This document shows, one piece after another, positions 1-11,300 of a DNA stretch of 64,000 nt (position 1 is its first letter; each line of letters opens with the position of its first letter). The translations under genes were made by a program, and so were the position numbers. This stretch comes from Neoechinorhynchus agilis (taxonomy: Eukaryota; Acanthocephala): positions 15,934,001 through 15,998,000 of the forward strand of contig CM121341.1 of assembly GCA_051530055.1 (NCBI GenBank). The letters are read 5' to 3'. Under the pieces are notes generated by a model. It was not told the DNA's origin, made no database searches, and saw nothing but the letters and a program-made list of their open reading frames with translations.

Positions 1-574
1 TCCGGATTCATATAAAATATTTGCAGCAGTGTCCCTGTTTCTGAGAGCTATAAAATATGCTCAACTTACATGTTAGGACAGGCTAAAATACGCTTGATTA
101 CTCAAGCTCGGGGAGCAATTGGCTATCCCGAATCGGCGATAGGAAGAGCTTTCCACAAGGCAAAGAACGTCGCAAATAGACATGAGAAAATACTCCTGAC
201 ATGTACTGGGAATGACAAGCCCAAATATATAGGGGTAAAATTTGTGGACAATGAAATTCGATCGAACCTAAGACGGGATTTTCGTGACCTGGACAAGACG
301 ATCATTTTGTATACTATAAAAGGGTGGCAACCTTGTAGGCATCCGTAAAAACAAGCCAAAATATGAGCACCATGAAGTGGTATATGAGGTCCACTTCAAA
401 GACTGCCCATCAAAATATGTGGGACAGACCAAACAGGGACTTAGCAAAAGGAAATCACAGCACAGATATGTATGTAGGTGTTATGACTCTTCTTCAGCCT
501 TATCAATTCAAGCGGTGAATTGTGGACGTCAAATTGATCTGGATGACCCGAATGTGACTAGCACAAAGCCATAA
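1..574 (+). mobile_element. Penelope-like element fragment (post-RT region and GIY-YIG domain)
   Basis: Two reading frames in series encode the end of a Penelope-like retroelement. The first (70-348) resembles the region between reverse transcriptase and endonuclease. The second (377-574) has the GIY-YIG pattern: VYEVHFKDC, then KYVGQT and a basic helix (KRKSQHR). In PLEs this domain nicks the target DNA. The element is incomplete: no reverse transcriptase is in the window and its left end lies outside. The sequence GAAATATCGG at about 771-780 also occurs in the hammerhead-like PLE tails at 50498-50507 and, with one change, near 20994, so the element may have ended there. It is an old, inactive copy. 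Confidence 0.7.
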
Positions 575-944
575 TTACGAAATCGTTTGATGATGGGCCA
601 GCATTAGTTTAAAATTGCCATTGAAAATGCAATGGTGCTCTGGCTCAAAGGTTCTAGTGGACCATGAGTCCAGGAACGGTAGTTTGACGAACATGCTTGC
701 CCATTAAGTACTAGTCAACAGGATAACGTCATAATGTTTGTGTTTTAGATGACAGACCTTGGGAAATATCGGAATTATCCAATGATATATCGGAGATAAA
801 TTAGTGAACTTAAATTTGGGGTGACAAAACTACCAAAAGAAAGTATCTTTTCCCGACGATAATAATCCAAGGTATAAAAAGAAAAATGGTTACATTGAAT
901 AGATGCGCAATTCGTATATGGAGACTAAAACTATAGTACTAAGA
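575..944. other. intergenic, decayed sequence
   Basis: No credible gene. It is AT-rich and probably holds the worn 3' tail of the preceding Penelope-like element up to about position 780. Confidence 0.4.
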
Positions 945-1185
945 TTTCATTCTTATCCTTTTCTTAAGAAAACCATTTTAAAGTCGTTTTAAAAGTCGAT
1001 GAGGTAAAATGCTACTGATTTAAACGTCCAACAGATCGTTACGGTTTATGTAATCTTCATTTAACTTAAAATACACCGATAGGCAATTTTATCTTTATAT
1101 ATCTTTATTCTTAGAAAGCTTTGCAAAGTTGCTATTTTATTACAATCTGCGAATTAAACTTCTCGGTATGATATTCCGGAAAATT
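945..1185 (+). repeat. dispersed repeat, copy 1 (matches 4997-5240)
   Basis: About 240 bp align in the same orientation with 4997-5240, sharing for example ATCCTTTTCTTAA, GATGAGGTA-AATGCTACTG and the CATTTAACT region, with scattered substitutions. Copy 2 lies just upstream of ZMYND10 and is itself mirrored at about 35157-35400 in the other arm. No coding potential is visible. Its nature (degenerate nonautonomous element or duplicated promoter region) is unknown. Confidence 0.6.
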
Positions 1186-1191
1186 TTGTTG

Positions 1192-1560
1192 TCGATCCGT
1201 CGTGGTGCCCTCGGACCAAAAACAGCAGAATTCTTATCCAAGGTTTGAAAGTTTATGGCCGAAGCCAACTATTTTTTATGAGAGAATCAGCTGTGCAATT
1301 CAAAAAAGGAATGCCGGATGCATCCTCGAAGCAATGGAGGATAAAGGTGTTCCTTCGTTCACATCGGAACTTTTATAAATTGGAAAGATGGCTTGTAAAA
1401 GAAAATGAATATAATATCAATCAGTTGTTTCTATCTAGTATTTGTTGTTTGCTTCGTATTTAACATTGTTTGTATACATGGCAAATAGGCGAGCAAAAGA
1501 TCCTAAGAATAAGGTACAATGTAATAAAAAGGTTGTTATTTTCGAATCACCTTCTCGTAT
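1192..1560 (+). mobile_element. REL-LINE 3' end (group F)
   Basis: The stretch begins inside the last coding segment of a REL-type LINE. The frame ending at about 1250 reads RRGALGPKTAEFLSKV and stops, and a shifted frame continues with CILEAMEDKG. This matches the C-terminal end of the better LINE at 12740-14374 (GALGSSALSLLKDL and AVQRGNAASVMATVEE). The same segment recurs at 59888-60235, at 38837-39205 in reverse, and more diverged at 28283-28480. It sits directly upstream of the convertase gene and forms the outer edge of the inverted duplication. Confidence 0.7.
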
Positions 1561-1569
1561 ACATTTTCG

Positions 1570-3320
1570 ATGCAATTTTTCCTTTTCGTTTCCCTAATCC
1601 TACACACATGGGCGCACAAGAGAGACTATGGTTTGCGTATGTGCATGGATCTTTTGGACGACGCTAATATTCTTCAGGATATTCAGTACTTGACTGGATA
1701 TCGGATAGTTGACACTGGAAAGTTAACGTTCATTGGTTTTGGTAAAGAAAACGAAAACCGAAATCTCTTTTTGCGGCTAACCAAGTTGGAACTTCTTAAA
1801 GACATTCTATATGCCAAAAAGGTTGCATTTCAGTGGCCTATTATTAGAAAGAGAAGGCGGCCTTCAATTAGTGAAGCAACGAGTTTTTATTTTAATGATC
1901 CACTATGGCAGGAGCAATGGTACATGAATAAAAACTGTTCATTGGCTACTTTCATGGATATCGAAGGGGCATGGAATATGGGTTTTAGTGGCAAAGGAGT
2001 AAAAGTTGCAGTCTTAAGTTAGAAGTAGCTCAAAATGGGGTTTCTTTAAAGGAGCTATTTCTCATAGACGATGGGCTTGAGTACACACATCCTGAGATTG
2101 AGAAGAACTATAGTCCAAATATTAGCTACGATTTCACTGAAGACGATGATGACCCTCTACCAAGGTTCACCCTTACGAATTTGAATCGGCACGGAACTCG
2201 TTGTGTTGGTCAGATTGTTGCCAAAGCGAATAACAGCCGCTGCTGTGTAGGGATTGCTCAGGACGTGCAGATTGGTATGCTGAAGGTCCTCGATGGTCCA
2301 AGTACGGACGCAAGCGAATCCCAAGCAGTTTCGTTTAAAAATGATGAAATCGATATTTACAGTTCGTCCTGGGGACCTGATGATAATGGGGAGAAAGTAG
2401 ATGGACCAGGATTACTTACGATTTCAGCCATGGTTAAAGGTGTTCAACATGGCCGGCAAGGCCGAGGCTCCATCTTTGTCTGGGCAGCAGGTAACGGAGG
2501 ACGATACAATGACGATTGCAATTGTGACGGGTATTGCAACTCGCCTTTTTCTATCAGTGTGAACAGCATAAGTGAGAAATTCATCGTTCCATCATACACT
2601 GAGTCTTGTGCAAGCGCGTTAACATCAACTTTTAGCAGCGACAGGGTTCACGACCGTCAAATTGTAACAACTGAACTCGGGGGAGGATGCACAATGCGCC
2701 ACTCAGGAACATCCGCGTCGGCTCCAATTGTGGCGGCTGCCGTTGCTTTGGCTCTTGAAGCTAATCCAAGTCTGACATGGCGTGACGTTCAGCACTTGAT
2801 AGTACATTCCTCCTTTCATGATCAAATTAAATCGAAGAATCGGCGTAAAAACGGTGCTGGCCATCATTTTGATGACGCGTGTGGTTTTGGACTGCTAAAT
2901 GTCAAAGTGCTTGTTGCAAAGGCTCTCAATTGGAATAATGTGCCAGAAAGACATAGTTGTGCCGTGCTTGCTCATGTTAAACATGTACGCATACCCGCGA
3001 ACCGAACGGTCGTCGCTCGAATGAATACGAAATCATGTGATATGCTCAAAAGTCTTGAACATGTTGAAAGTGTTCTCACAATCGATAGTCAGCGAAGAGG
3101 ACGGCTGAGCATTGTTTTAATGTCACCAATGGGCACGAGAAGCAAATTGTTAAGGAAGCGACTTCATGATATGTCCAATTCCGGCTATTACAACTGGCCT
3201 TTTACTTCTGTTCAGTTCTGGGGAGAAAATCCTACTGGAGAATGGACAATCGAGATTCATAACGAAGATCATAGCGACGCATTTTTTACTCAGTGGCTTA
3301 CCGTGTTCCATGGATTTTAA
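1570..3320 (+). CDS. furin/kexin-type proprotein convertase (S8B subtilase)
   Basis: A secreted or Golgi-lumen serine endoprotease that would cut precursor proteins after basic residues. The start at 1570 gives a hydrophobic signal peptide (MQFFLFVSLILHTWA), then a pro-domain of about 80 residues ending in the basic cleavage site KRRR, then FNDPLWQEQWYM, a typical start of the mature enzyme. Catalytic residues: His in NRHGTRC (codon 2190), the oxyanion Asn in WAAGNGG (codon 2493) and Ser in SGTSASAP (codon 2712). The Asp lies in DDGLEYTHPEI (codon 2067). A P-domain follows, and the protein ends in HGF with no Cys-rich or membrane tail, about 565 residues in all. One short intron separates two exons; two splice choices exist (1999-2051 or 2018-2067) and only the first keeps the catalytic Asp. 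The oxyanion Asn separates it from PC2, which has Asp there. A near-identical copy lies in the right arm. Confidence 0.9.
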
Positions 3321-3640
3321 ACAGTTAACATTAAAATTTATTTATTCTTTATTGTTCGGTATGGAGATATCAAAGATTAGTATAAACCTCTGAACCAGTA
3401 AAAACTACCACCGAAAATTCATGTCAAAAAAACAAAAATACACATTAATCGTATAGATGATATGGCTGACCAACAAATATCGCCCGGCAAATAAATTCAA
3501 GGGTGCAGCTTCTCATCATTATTTTTGTCGAGCCGTGAAAAGGACTACGAAGTTACACGATTTATGTTAGTTGCTGGATGGCGATTTTGATTAAGTCTAC
3601 TATTTATCCCATTACTTTGCCTTGAGAAGCTAAGTTGAAT
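3321..3640. other. convergent 3' intergenic region
   Basis: Shared 3' flank of the convertase (plus strand) and ZMYND10 (minus strand). It is AT-rich with several AATAAA-like words on each strand that could serve polyadenylation, and no gene is visible. Confidence 0.5.
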
Positions 3641-4940
3641 TTATTTTCGTTCGCGGCAAATAAGTTTATGAATTGCCCAATGGTTCTTCTGACAAGAAAT
3701 GTCGCAATATTGAGCAATTTTACACCGTCCGCATTTTTGTAATGTTTCAACTACTGCACCACATGATGAGCACTGAACTGTTTTTTGGTTAAATTCAAGA
3801 TTGTGCGAAAACAGCAACGAACACTGTTCAAGAACATTTCCTAGCCGCCCACATGAATCCTTCGAAAGGTAAAGTTGACATGCAGATGAAGCGATTTCTT
3901 TCCAATCAACGTTCTTTGTGATTTGCTCGAGTATTCGCTTGCTGCAATCAACGATCAGGAACGGTTTTAAATTGCACGACGTAGGTGATATAAGACTTAA
4001 CTCTAATATAAAGCGCTTCAAATGCTCTAGAAAGGGTAGCTGATCCAGTAAATATTGATTTAAGTGGTGATTGCACGCCTTTTGAAGACTTTCAATGCGC
4101 ACGACATCTAAAGGGTATTTTTGAAGAAAATCCGAGGAGGTGACCAGGGAAAAGAGTGCCATCCAGCACTGAGCTTCAATTTTGTTTATTCTGTGTGGAT
4201 TATACGGACGCCAGTTTCCATCAATATACTCCTTTACCTCCTTCGTATCCTTATTTACGCCTATCCAGACCTTTTGATCTAGTGCTCTTAGGATTAGCAT
4301 GGGGAAGTCAAAATCAACCAGCATCTTATTAATAGCTGCAACACCTATTTGACGTAAATTCTGTGTGAGACATCCCATAATTGTAAGTGCCTTTATTTTT
4401 CTTAATTTTCTGAACTTTTTAAGTTGTCTCAAAATCTCTTGAAGCATACGAGGCACACTCTTAGGTACATCGTTGACGATGAGACATCGGTGGCAATAGT
4501 CGATTAGATCGACTGAAGACTCGTTCAGTGATTTAAATGGAGATACTCATTAAAAGAAGACATTTGAGTGCCTCTCGATTAACATTTTCGGCGTGGAATA
4601 GGATTGTTTCCAACAGGTTTGCAAGAATGCATTCGTAGTAGAAGGAAACAGCGAGAACCGTGATTGTTTCCGGATATATTTGATGGGAAATCATTGAACC
4701 AAACACATGAACACGCCATACTTCTGCAGTTATTAGTTCATGGAGTAGAATTTCCATTCGTGCTTCAAGGACCAATGATACGTTATCCAACGAAGATCCG
4801 GACTTCGCGATGCATACTGCCTCATTGGTGGTCTTTAAAATGACAACAAACTGCTTAAACCAAGCTTCTGATCCAAATTCCGAGATGCGAAACTGTCGGA
4901 TGGAGTGAAGTTCTTCATCTAACAATTTAATAGGAATCAT
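3641..4940 (-). CDS. ZMYND10: ZMYND10, dynein-arm assembly factor with MYND zinc finger (left copy)
   Basis: ZMYND10 is a cytoplasmic factor needed to preassemble the dynein arms of motile cilia. Exon 1 starts at 4940 (MIPIKLLDEELHS). It carries the N-terminal family pattern, including ELITAEVWRVHVF and NLLETILFHAE. Exon 2 begins near 4512 and reads DLIDYCHRC, where the human protein has DLVDYCHRK. It continues through NKIEAQCWMALFSL and LLDQLPFLEHLKRF to a C-terminal MYND finger: CSSC, CGRC, YCDISC and HWAIHKLIC, all ligands present. The intron is 34 or 49 bp (donor at 4546 or 4561, acceptor before 4512). The product is about 416-421 residues, against about 440 in human. It converges on the convertase gene. 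The right-arm copy at 35457-36756 encodes the same protein. Confidence 0.92.
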
Positions 4941-4996
4941 GTGGCAATGTATTTAAGGTCGATACAACATCAGTTGCCAATGGTTGCTATGGTACT

Positions 4997-5240
4997 TAGA
5001 GATTTTATTTCTATCCTTTTCTTAAAAAACCATTTTAAAAACGTCTTAAGAGTAGATGAGGTAGAATGCTACTGATTTCAAAGTCAAGCAAATCGCTGTC
5101 GTTTATGTAATGCTCATTTAACTAAAAATACATGGATAACCAATTTTAGCTTTATACATCTTAATTCATAGGAAGCTTTACCAAGTTGCTATTTAATCAT
5201 AATAAATGAATACTAAAATAAAGTTTTACATTGTGATACG
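4997..5240 (+). repeat. dispersed repeat, copy 2
   Basis: Direct-repeat partner of 945-1185, immediately upstream of the ZMYND10 start and mirrored at about 35157-35400. Because of its place it may include ZMYND10 promoter sequence. Confidence 0.6.
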
Positions 5241-5476
5241 GACATGCAAAGTGGCACCAGAAAGCGTTTGCTAATGTCAATGGAACCATAATGTTGATCG
5301 TTAATACCTTTATTATCAATGTCTGAAAAATTAACGATGACCCAACTCGACTTTGAAGGCGAAAGTCAATAATTGATGGATATGAGAAGACATACAATGA
5401 TGTGGATGATTTCCTAATGTTCAAAGTCTTTATCTCCCATTTATTCAAATAAATCATTCAAACCTAATCATCGTAT

Positions 5477-6011
5477 GTGGTTCTGATGTGGATGAATTTG
5501 GAATACATGGCCTTCTTTGCGAAAATCAAGAGGACATATAGCAAGACACGCGGAGCTCAACGCAATAATAGGCAGAGCCCTCAACTCGATACACGTACGG
5601 ACCATCCTGGAGTCCAATCATCTTTGTCGCTCGAATGGAAAGCGTCCCGACGGAATAACAATTTTCCCATGGAAACAGGGTAAGTGTTTGATTTGGGATG
5701 CGACGTTTATCGACTCGCTCGCACCCTCCAATCGACAAGATGCCATGACTGGACCTGGAGGTGCTGCGACGGCGACTAAAAGGAAGAAAGCAGCAAAGCA
5801 TGCTAAATTGCAGCAACATAACCAGTTCCTTCCTTTCGGCGTGGAAGCCCAAGGGGCCTTGGGATCGGCAGCCAGCAAATTCTCCAAAGAACTTGGCCGC
5901 CTCTTAACTGCCGCCAAAGGAGATCGCAGGGAACATAGCTTCCTCATTGAGAGGATCAGCCTCGCGATCCAAAGAGGCAACGCAGCAAGCGTTCGAGGAA
6001 CGACAAAATGA
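5477..6011 (+). mobile_element. REL-LINE C-terminal fragment (group C)
   Basis: A reading frame of about 164 codons corresponds to the end of a REL-LINE protein. It has RHAELNAIIGRALNS, then LESNHLCRSNGKRPDGITIFPW and GKCLIWDATFIDSLAPS (the D-x-W-D-type endonuclease core with RPDG and WDAT), then FLPFGVEAQGALGSA and AIQRGNAASV. The zinc motif and reverse transcriptase are missing. It is mirrored at 34386-34920 with few changes (Ile to Val in the endonuclease core, Asn to Tyr near the end). It is a 5'-truncated insertion that predates the inverted duplication. Confidence 0.85.
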
Positions 6012-6431
6012 GATCCAGTAAAAACAATTTATTTAATAAAATTAAACACGTTCTTCAGTCTAAAAAACATCGTTGTAAATGAATAGTAAAATAAACTTCA
6101 ATTTACTCTTCGGCGCTAGATTACTCAATGCTTTATTGCATGCTTTGTGAATTTAAAAACAAAATTTTTTCATTTAAGTCGACCTTGCTGCAATCTGCAA
6201 TACCAATGAACCCTTGTATTTAAATATAAAGAAAAAACTTTATTTGATACGTGATTGATAACACTTTCAGAAAGTTTACTGATCGAAATAATTAAAGTGG
6301 AATTTTGTACACTTACTTTCATATGAGAGCAGTAAAGGCAAATGGATTGATCCTTCGCAGAAGGCGTATTTCTTGTAAACGTCTTTTGAAAAAAGGAAAT
6401 TACATTATGTCGATGTGTGGCCTATTATGAC

Positions 6432-6500
6432 ACGGCTGTTAAGAAACTGTCGATGAAACTGCGAGCAATTCTGAACGAAATCGGAACCAAAATCAAGTGA
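6432..6500 (+). pseudogene. remnant of the last codons of the coiled-coil gene
   Basis: The plus strand reads KLSMKLRAILNEIGTKIK and a stop. This is the C-terminus of the gene at 32463-33925 in the opposite arm (KLRAILNEIRTKIK). The rest of the gene, about 1.4 kb, is missing here between about 6405 and 6435. This side therefore keeps only a stub. Confidence 0.85.
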
Positions 6501-6599
6501 TTCAAAAACATTATTAATTTATTCTTTTTTGCTCATCATTTCTTTGATTTAGTAACGGGAAAGTTAAAAAAGAAACGTTGCATTTTTGAAATTTTAAAA

Positions 6600-6868
6600 A
6601 TGCATTCAACGGAGTTTACCGAGCAGATTTGCTCGAAGTAGTTGGATATCACGCACCAGAAGCATTTCACTATTTCGCCAGACCGAGGAACCGTGGGGAC
6701 GCCATTGTCTCGTATGTCGGCTATCAGGCGGAAGGTACTCACGACATGCCAAAGTGAACGCAATTCTCTTAGTCGTGCCCTGAATACTGTGAATGCACCC
6801 AACATCCTGGAGCCGAACAATCTTTGCCGACTCGATGGACGTAGACCGGACGGTGTCACAATATTCCC
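6600..6868 (+). mobile_element. REL-LINE fragment (group B), internally deleted
   Basis: 6600-6665 matches the reverse transcriptase region (AFNGVYRADLLEVV-like), joined directly to the zinc and endonuclease region. The latter has LSRALNTVNAPNILEP and LCRLDGRRPDGVTIFP, ending at about 6868. The opposite arm (31110-32300) has the intervening part. Divergence from that copy is roughly 10% by eye at 6760-6865, higher than in the main arms. Confidence 0.75.
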
Positions 6869-7275
6869 GTGATGATTTTAAGCAAAAATTCGAAATCGGC
6901 TATTGACACTGATATTCTCGATATCACTTTAAAACGACGACTTGAATCGCTTAACCCAAAAAATAAGAATTTATTTACGCCATTGTTGTTATACTCGTTC
7001 AGCGCTTCCATAACACTAAATAAAAAAGAAGATTCGATTCATTTCAGAAAATTGCTCGATTAACATCTTTAAATAACTCAATGCTTTTTACCGTGGACAC
7101 TATTTTGGTATTCTACATTTATCTTTAACCAAATCAACGGTATCTTTCTGGTTGAATTGACTATCAAGAGCACAAAAGGCAATGAGCGTTCAAGTTCATT
7201 AGAGGTGAGGTTTCCAAGGTAACCTCGAACAATAACGGAGCGCGATGAAGAAAAATTCGTATTATCGACATCAAA

Positions 7276-7833
7276 ATGTTTTACACCGACGACCTCGTTC
7301 ATATTCAAATCGACGATAAAACAGAACATTGGATATTGTGTGACCAGCTGTCGTATTTGTCAAAAGAATGGGGAAGCACTTATTCGAAATTCTACTTGCC
7401 ACGAAAAGCGAAACTTATAACGAATCGCATATTCATTACAGGATTCGGCGTAGATATCGATGTCGTTGATGCTTGTTATCCTTTTCATCCGCACGGAAAG
7501 ATTATTGGCTTTGTCCATGTCCGAGCGAAGAATCGAAAATCGTATGTCTTCAGTGAAAAACTTCTTGAGTTCAATATCGTTTTCAGATACGCATTCGTTA
7601 CATTTGAGAGCGCCGATGCAGCCCTAAAAGTTCTTAAATTGCCGGTAAGTCTTAGTAAAAAACAAAGCGCGATTTTGCCATTTTAGCAGCCCTACTCCTT
7701 TTATATAAATGGATTGCCAATTGCCGTTAAACCGGCCTATAAGAAATTTGCAGTTTCAGAAGACAAAAACGATATTATCGACAAGCAACATGTGGGGACA
7801 TATGAATGTTCTAAAACGGTTCTTTGGAATTAA
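7276..7833 (+). CDS. RRM RNA-binding protein, DAZ/boule-like
   Basis: A single RNA-recognition motif protein assembled from three exons with introns 7542-7586 (45 bp) and 7645-7686 (42 bp), both GT-AG. The RRM has RNP2 in NRIFITGF and RNP1 in KSYAFVTFES. It then runs through DAALKVLKLP, QPYSFYINGLPIAVKPAYKKF, where DAZ/boule proteins have a similar ending (LNIGPAIRK), and stops at 7833 after KTVLWN. The first intron had to be inferred: the unspliced frame stays open but breaks RNP1. Boule proteins control translation of germline mRNAs; that role is inference here. No partner copy is seen in the right arm, although flanking genes are duplicated there. A start further upstream is possible. Confidence 0.7.
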
Positions 7834-8399
7834 ATAAAAACCTGACATTTCGAATACAATCGCTAATTTTGTTAAGAAGGTTTCTGCAAACGACCCCAAG
7901 AACTATCGATTTTTTAAATAATTCGATGAAAGTCAAAAACGCCAACTTAGTTTAAATCTTGCTAAATGCTTGAAAATCTATTTTTTTGGATGCGCTTTTG
8001 TTTTTTACTGCGAGATAAGTTTGTTGAAGGATGAAAACGAGTGAGCAAATTGTAAACTGCTTGCCAATTTGTAATTTGCTTCCACTATTTTTGACTAAAT
8101 AAACGACCGCAATCGTCCGTAGAGTACTCTAGGTTTCGACCATAAATAAAAATACCGTTCAAGGATTTATAGGAGGTGCATCATGTACTCTGCATGGACC
8201 TAAATAATTTCAGGGAATCTTTAAAAGCAACTCCTTCAGTTCGTGTTGTTATAACTCGTGGACTACCGTTCGCCCAGAAAACGACGTCAGAAACGCAATC
8301 CAAAACAAGAAACCATGATTTATGTAGGTCCAGCGTTTATCACCAGCTCGAAAGTATATTTTGCAATAAATAAATCGAAAATAGTCGCGAATATTACAA
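7834..8399. other. 3' intergenic between RRM gene and TYW4
   Basis: AT-rich with AATAAA words just after the RRM stop (7832-7840) and again near 8368. No supported gene. Confidence 0.4.
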
Positions 8400-11300
8400 C
8401 TAAGAGAACGGCTTTTTATAATCCATTGTGATATTTTTTGAATTCAACGTAACTTCATACGCAGTGTCGATCCAATCTCCAAAGGAGAAACAATGCGCAC
8501 CACCTCCGAAGATAAAAAATTGGTCACTGGATACAAGGATACTTTGATGATTGACGAGCATATGTGTTCCATCCAATTCTTTTGATAGAGAAATCTCTTC
8601 AGCGCTATAATGGAGAGTACTGCTGTTAAAGCTTATAATGATTAAGCCGACATTTGCTCCATGGGGACTGATTCCTCCAAGTATGAAGAGGCGCCCGAAG
8701 TGAGCGTGACAATTATGGGAACAAATGGGACGTATTTCATTTCCTCCGGTTGCTGGTAGCTTTCGCCAATTGCGATCGTTGAGGTCATACATCCAAATTT
8801 CGTTGCTTACAATGCCTTCTTTGATTCCACCAATCAAATATAGCCGGTTGTTCATGTATGTTATGCACTACGGTTTCGCGTAATACAAGAACGTAAAGAT
8901 CTAATGAAACTAAAGGTCGATTGAACATTGACGATTTGAATCAGACTGGAAAGCTGGCTAGTTACGCACAGATGTAACCCAGTAAGTAGCAAAAGAGATT
9001 TTTCAACGCGAAAAAAAGTTTTAAAATTGCAATGTATCTAGCGTTGGCACATAGTTTACATAAAGGACCGTCAGCATAGTGAACGCTAAGCAAATACGAT
9101 TTTAAAAACACAAATGGGTCTATATTCAAAAACGTAGGTTTGTAGAGCAATTAAAACTATTTCAGCTAACTTAAGGACAGTTGACTAACCTTTATTCTTT
9201 GGGCGTTAATTTGCAAATAAAAGAGATTCACGAGTTTCCTACGTGAAAACCGCAATATTCTTTAGAGAGTGAGAATGCCGATTCGGTGGGCTATTTCCGA
9301 GGTTCATTATAGTTTCAAATTTCAAATCGTTGGTGTACTTGAACTTCATTAGAAAAAATTTCACAAACTTTTTATTCGTATAGAGGTTGATTCCTCCAAA
9401 TACGTAGATTTCCGATGCATTACCCGCCACGCAGGACGCGTGTCTCCATCGCTCATAGCCAATCGACTCACTGAGAGTTCTAATTTGACTGAAATTTAGA
9501 TTCACCATTTTACATGGAAGTGGCATCAGCGGAGAAAAACGGCCAAACAAGATTACAATTTGATTTCCCAATAAGTGACTTGTATGATACCTTCGATTGT
9601 TCCTACCTGAAACTCATTTTAAGAAAACAGAAAATGCGTTTTGTGCTAACATGATTCGACATCAAGCGAGTAGCAACAATTCGTTGAACGAAGAATCTTC
9701 AAAAGAGATGTTGTTGGAAAGTGGCCAACCCCTCCAGTGAGAACAATATAATCATAATCGGTTGCTATAGAGTGTGCATATCTACGAATGCAGTGAACTG
9801 AATCATTTTTCAAGTTCACAAAAGTTCGTTGTGTAGGCAATTCAACTGGATAAGAAACGAGCTTCAAGCACTGAGTATAATTGGAACATATAGATATCGA
9901 GTAATGCTTCAATTTCATATACCAAGCCTCGAACTCGTCAAACGGCTCGATTTCGTTTATTCTGCGCTATTTACATAAAAAGCAATTGACCAACGTGTTT
10001 GGGTACCTGTTGCGTTCTTGTGCATCAACTATTTCGTTTTCGAAATTGGCCATATCAATTATTGTTCGGAATTTAAATCCCTTTTAAATCGCTATAGACA
10101 GTGGGTTGTATAACAATTAATACTACTTACTATTCCTGAATATCGGCGATGCAAATCATCGACGGTTTTGTAAGTTTTTATATGCTGTAAAGGTGCTTTG
10201 ATTTTATCGAAAGATGAAACCATTAGACGTCCAAAACAATCATCGGGGTTTATCTTTTGAATTTTTAAACGCAATATTTGATTTTTCCAATTACCTGTTC
10301 ATATGAACAATACGTCAATGCTGGAAACATTTGACATAATCTTGAGAGTAAATCGTCCGATCTAAGTGTTAAAACAACATTATATCACGAGATAAAGTCA
10401 TTGAATACTTTTCGTTGCTGACGTAGGCAAGTGCAACTTCGGAAATCACAAGTGTCGCAATCGATTTATAAGGAGTGAGTTCGGCAATTTTATCTATGAT
10501 GTCTTTTGGATCCTCCAAGTCTCCCGGAATGAGGAAATATTTGTCGCCATATACTAAATATTTTTCAATAACGATACTACTAACAGACTAATTGTAGCGT
10601 CAAAAGTTTAATCGACAAAATCTGAAATCGTAATAACAAGCAAGTCTATATTGAAGCCGACGTCCCAATTTTTCAGCTAATGGAAAAATGCAGCGTATTG
10701 AGAAGTGCTTCTAGGGCATTATTATAATTATGAAACGAAATTTAATAGTCATTACAAACATATGCCACTTTCAATAAAGAATCAGACGTGCAATTCCTTT
10801 GCCTTTCTATAATTTTTGAACTGATTTTGTTTATATTTACAAACAAACGAACGCAAAAAACGTAGCCGATAAATAAGATTCCTTGTTCAAATACAAACGT
10901 TAAATTCACCACAAAACGTTGGAAAAACGAGTAAAGTTCTGCTAATTTAAATGGTTCAGTAAAGTGTTTTATAATTTGAACATCTAAAAGTTATTTTCTG
11001 ATTCTTTTACTTATTTTGCATTTACCGTAAGTGTTATTAAGTGTTAAATAACACTTAAAAATAGATCAATTGGCTCGCTAAAGGATCAAAACAGGTACAA
11101 TTGTCTATTGTTACCAACGATATTTTCTAATACTTCACTCCTCGTTAGAAGCTGGGCCTTGTAAATAATCACATTTTCTTTGTCAATCTGAGCGATGGAT
11201 TTTGGTGCAATTTTCGCAAAGGAGGCAATAAATACCTCAAGGAATCTTTGCAACTTCGGTGATGTTCTCAAGTTAAAATGCGTTGTATCAAGACCAGATC

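Larger units (their letters stand above)
1192..6400 (+). repeat. left arm of a 5.2-kb inverted duplication
   Basis: This segment is repeated almost perfectly in reverse at 33990-39205. Matching features have coordinates summing to 40396-40397. The main convertase reading frame (379 codons in each arm) and the two ZMYND10 reading frames (271 and 135 codons) appear identical between arms at the protein level. I counted about 1% mismatch at 1192-1560 and at 6011-6300, and about 4% at 6300-6400. The left end falls inside a LINE 3' end. Past 6400 the match breaks where the left copy lacks about 1.4 kb, then resumes at 6440. Confidence 0.93.

Noticed and set aside
123-359. Minus-strand frame opposite the PLE region
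   Set aside because: Shadow of the plus-strand PLE frame; no domain.
1245-1463. 72-codon frame repeated at 1245, 38933 and 59946
   Set aside because: Looked like a conserved small gene, but it is an out-of-frame reading through the 3' end of a REL-LINE; the true frame ends with CILEAMEDKG.
7078-7329. 83-codon minus-strand frame overlapping the RRM gene start
   Set aside because: Possible small gene by composition, but no domain is recognised and it overlaps the RRM exon, so it is not listed as a gene.
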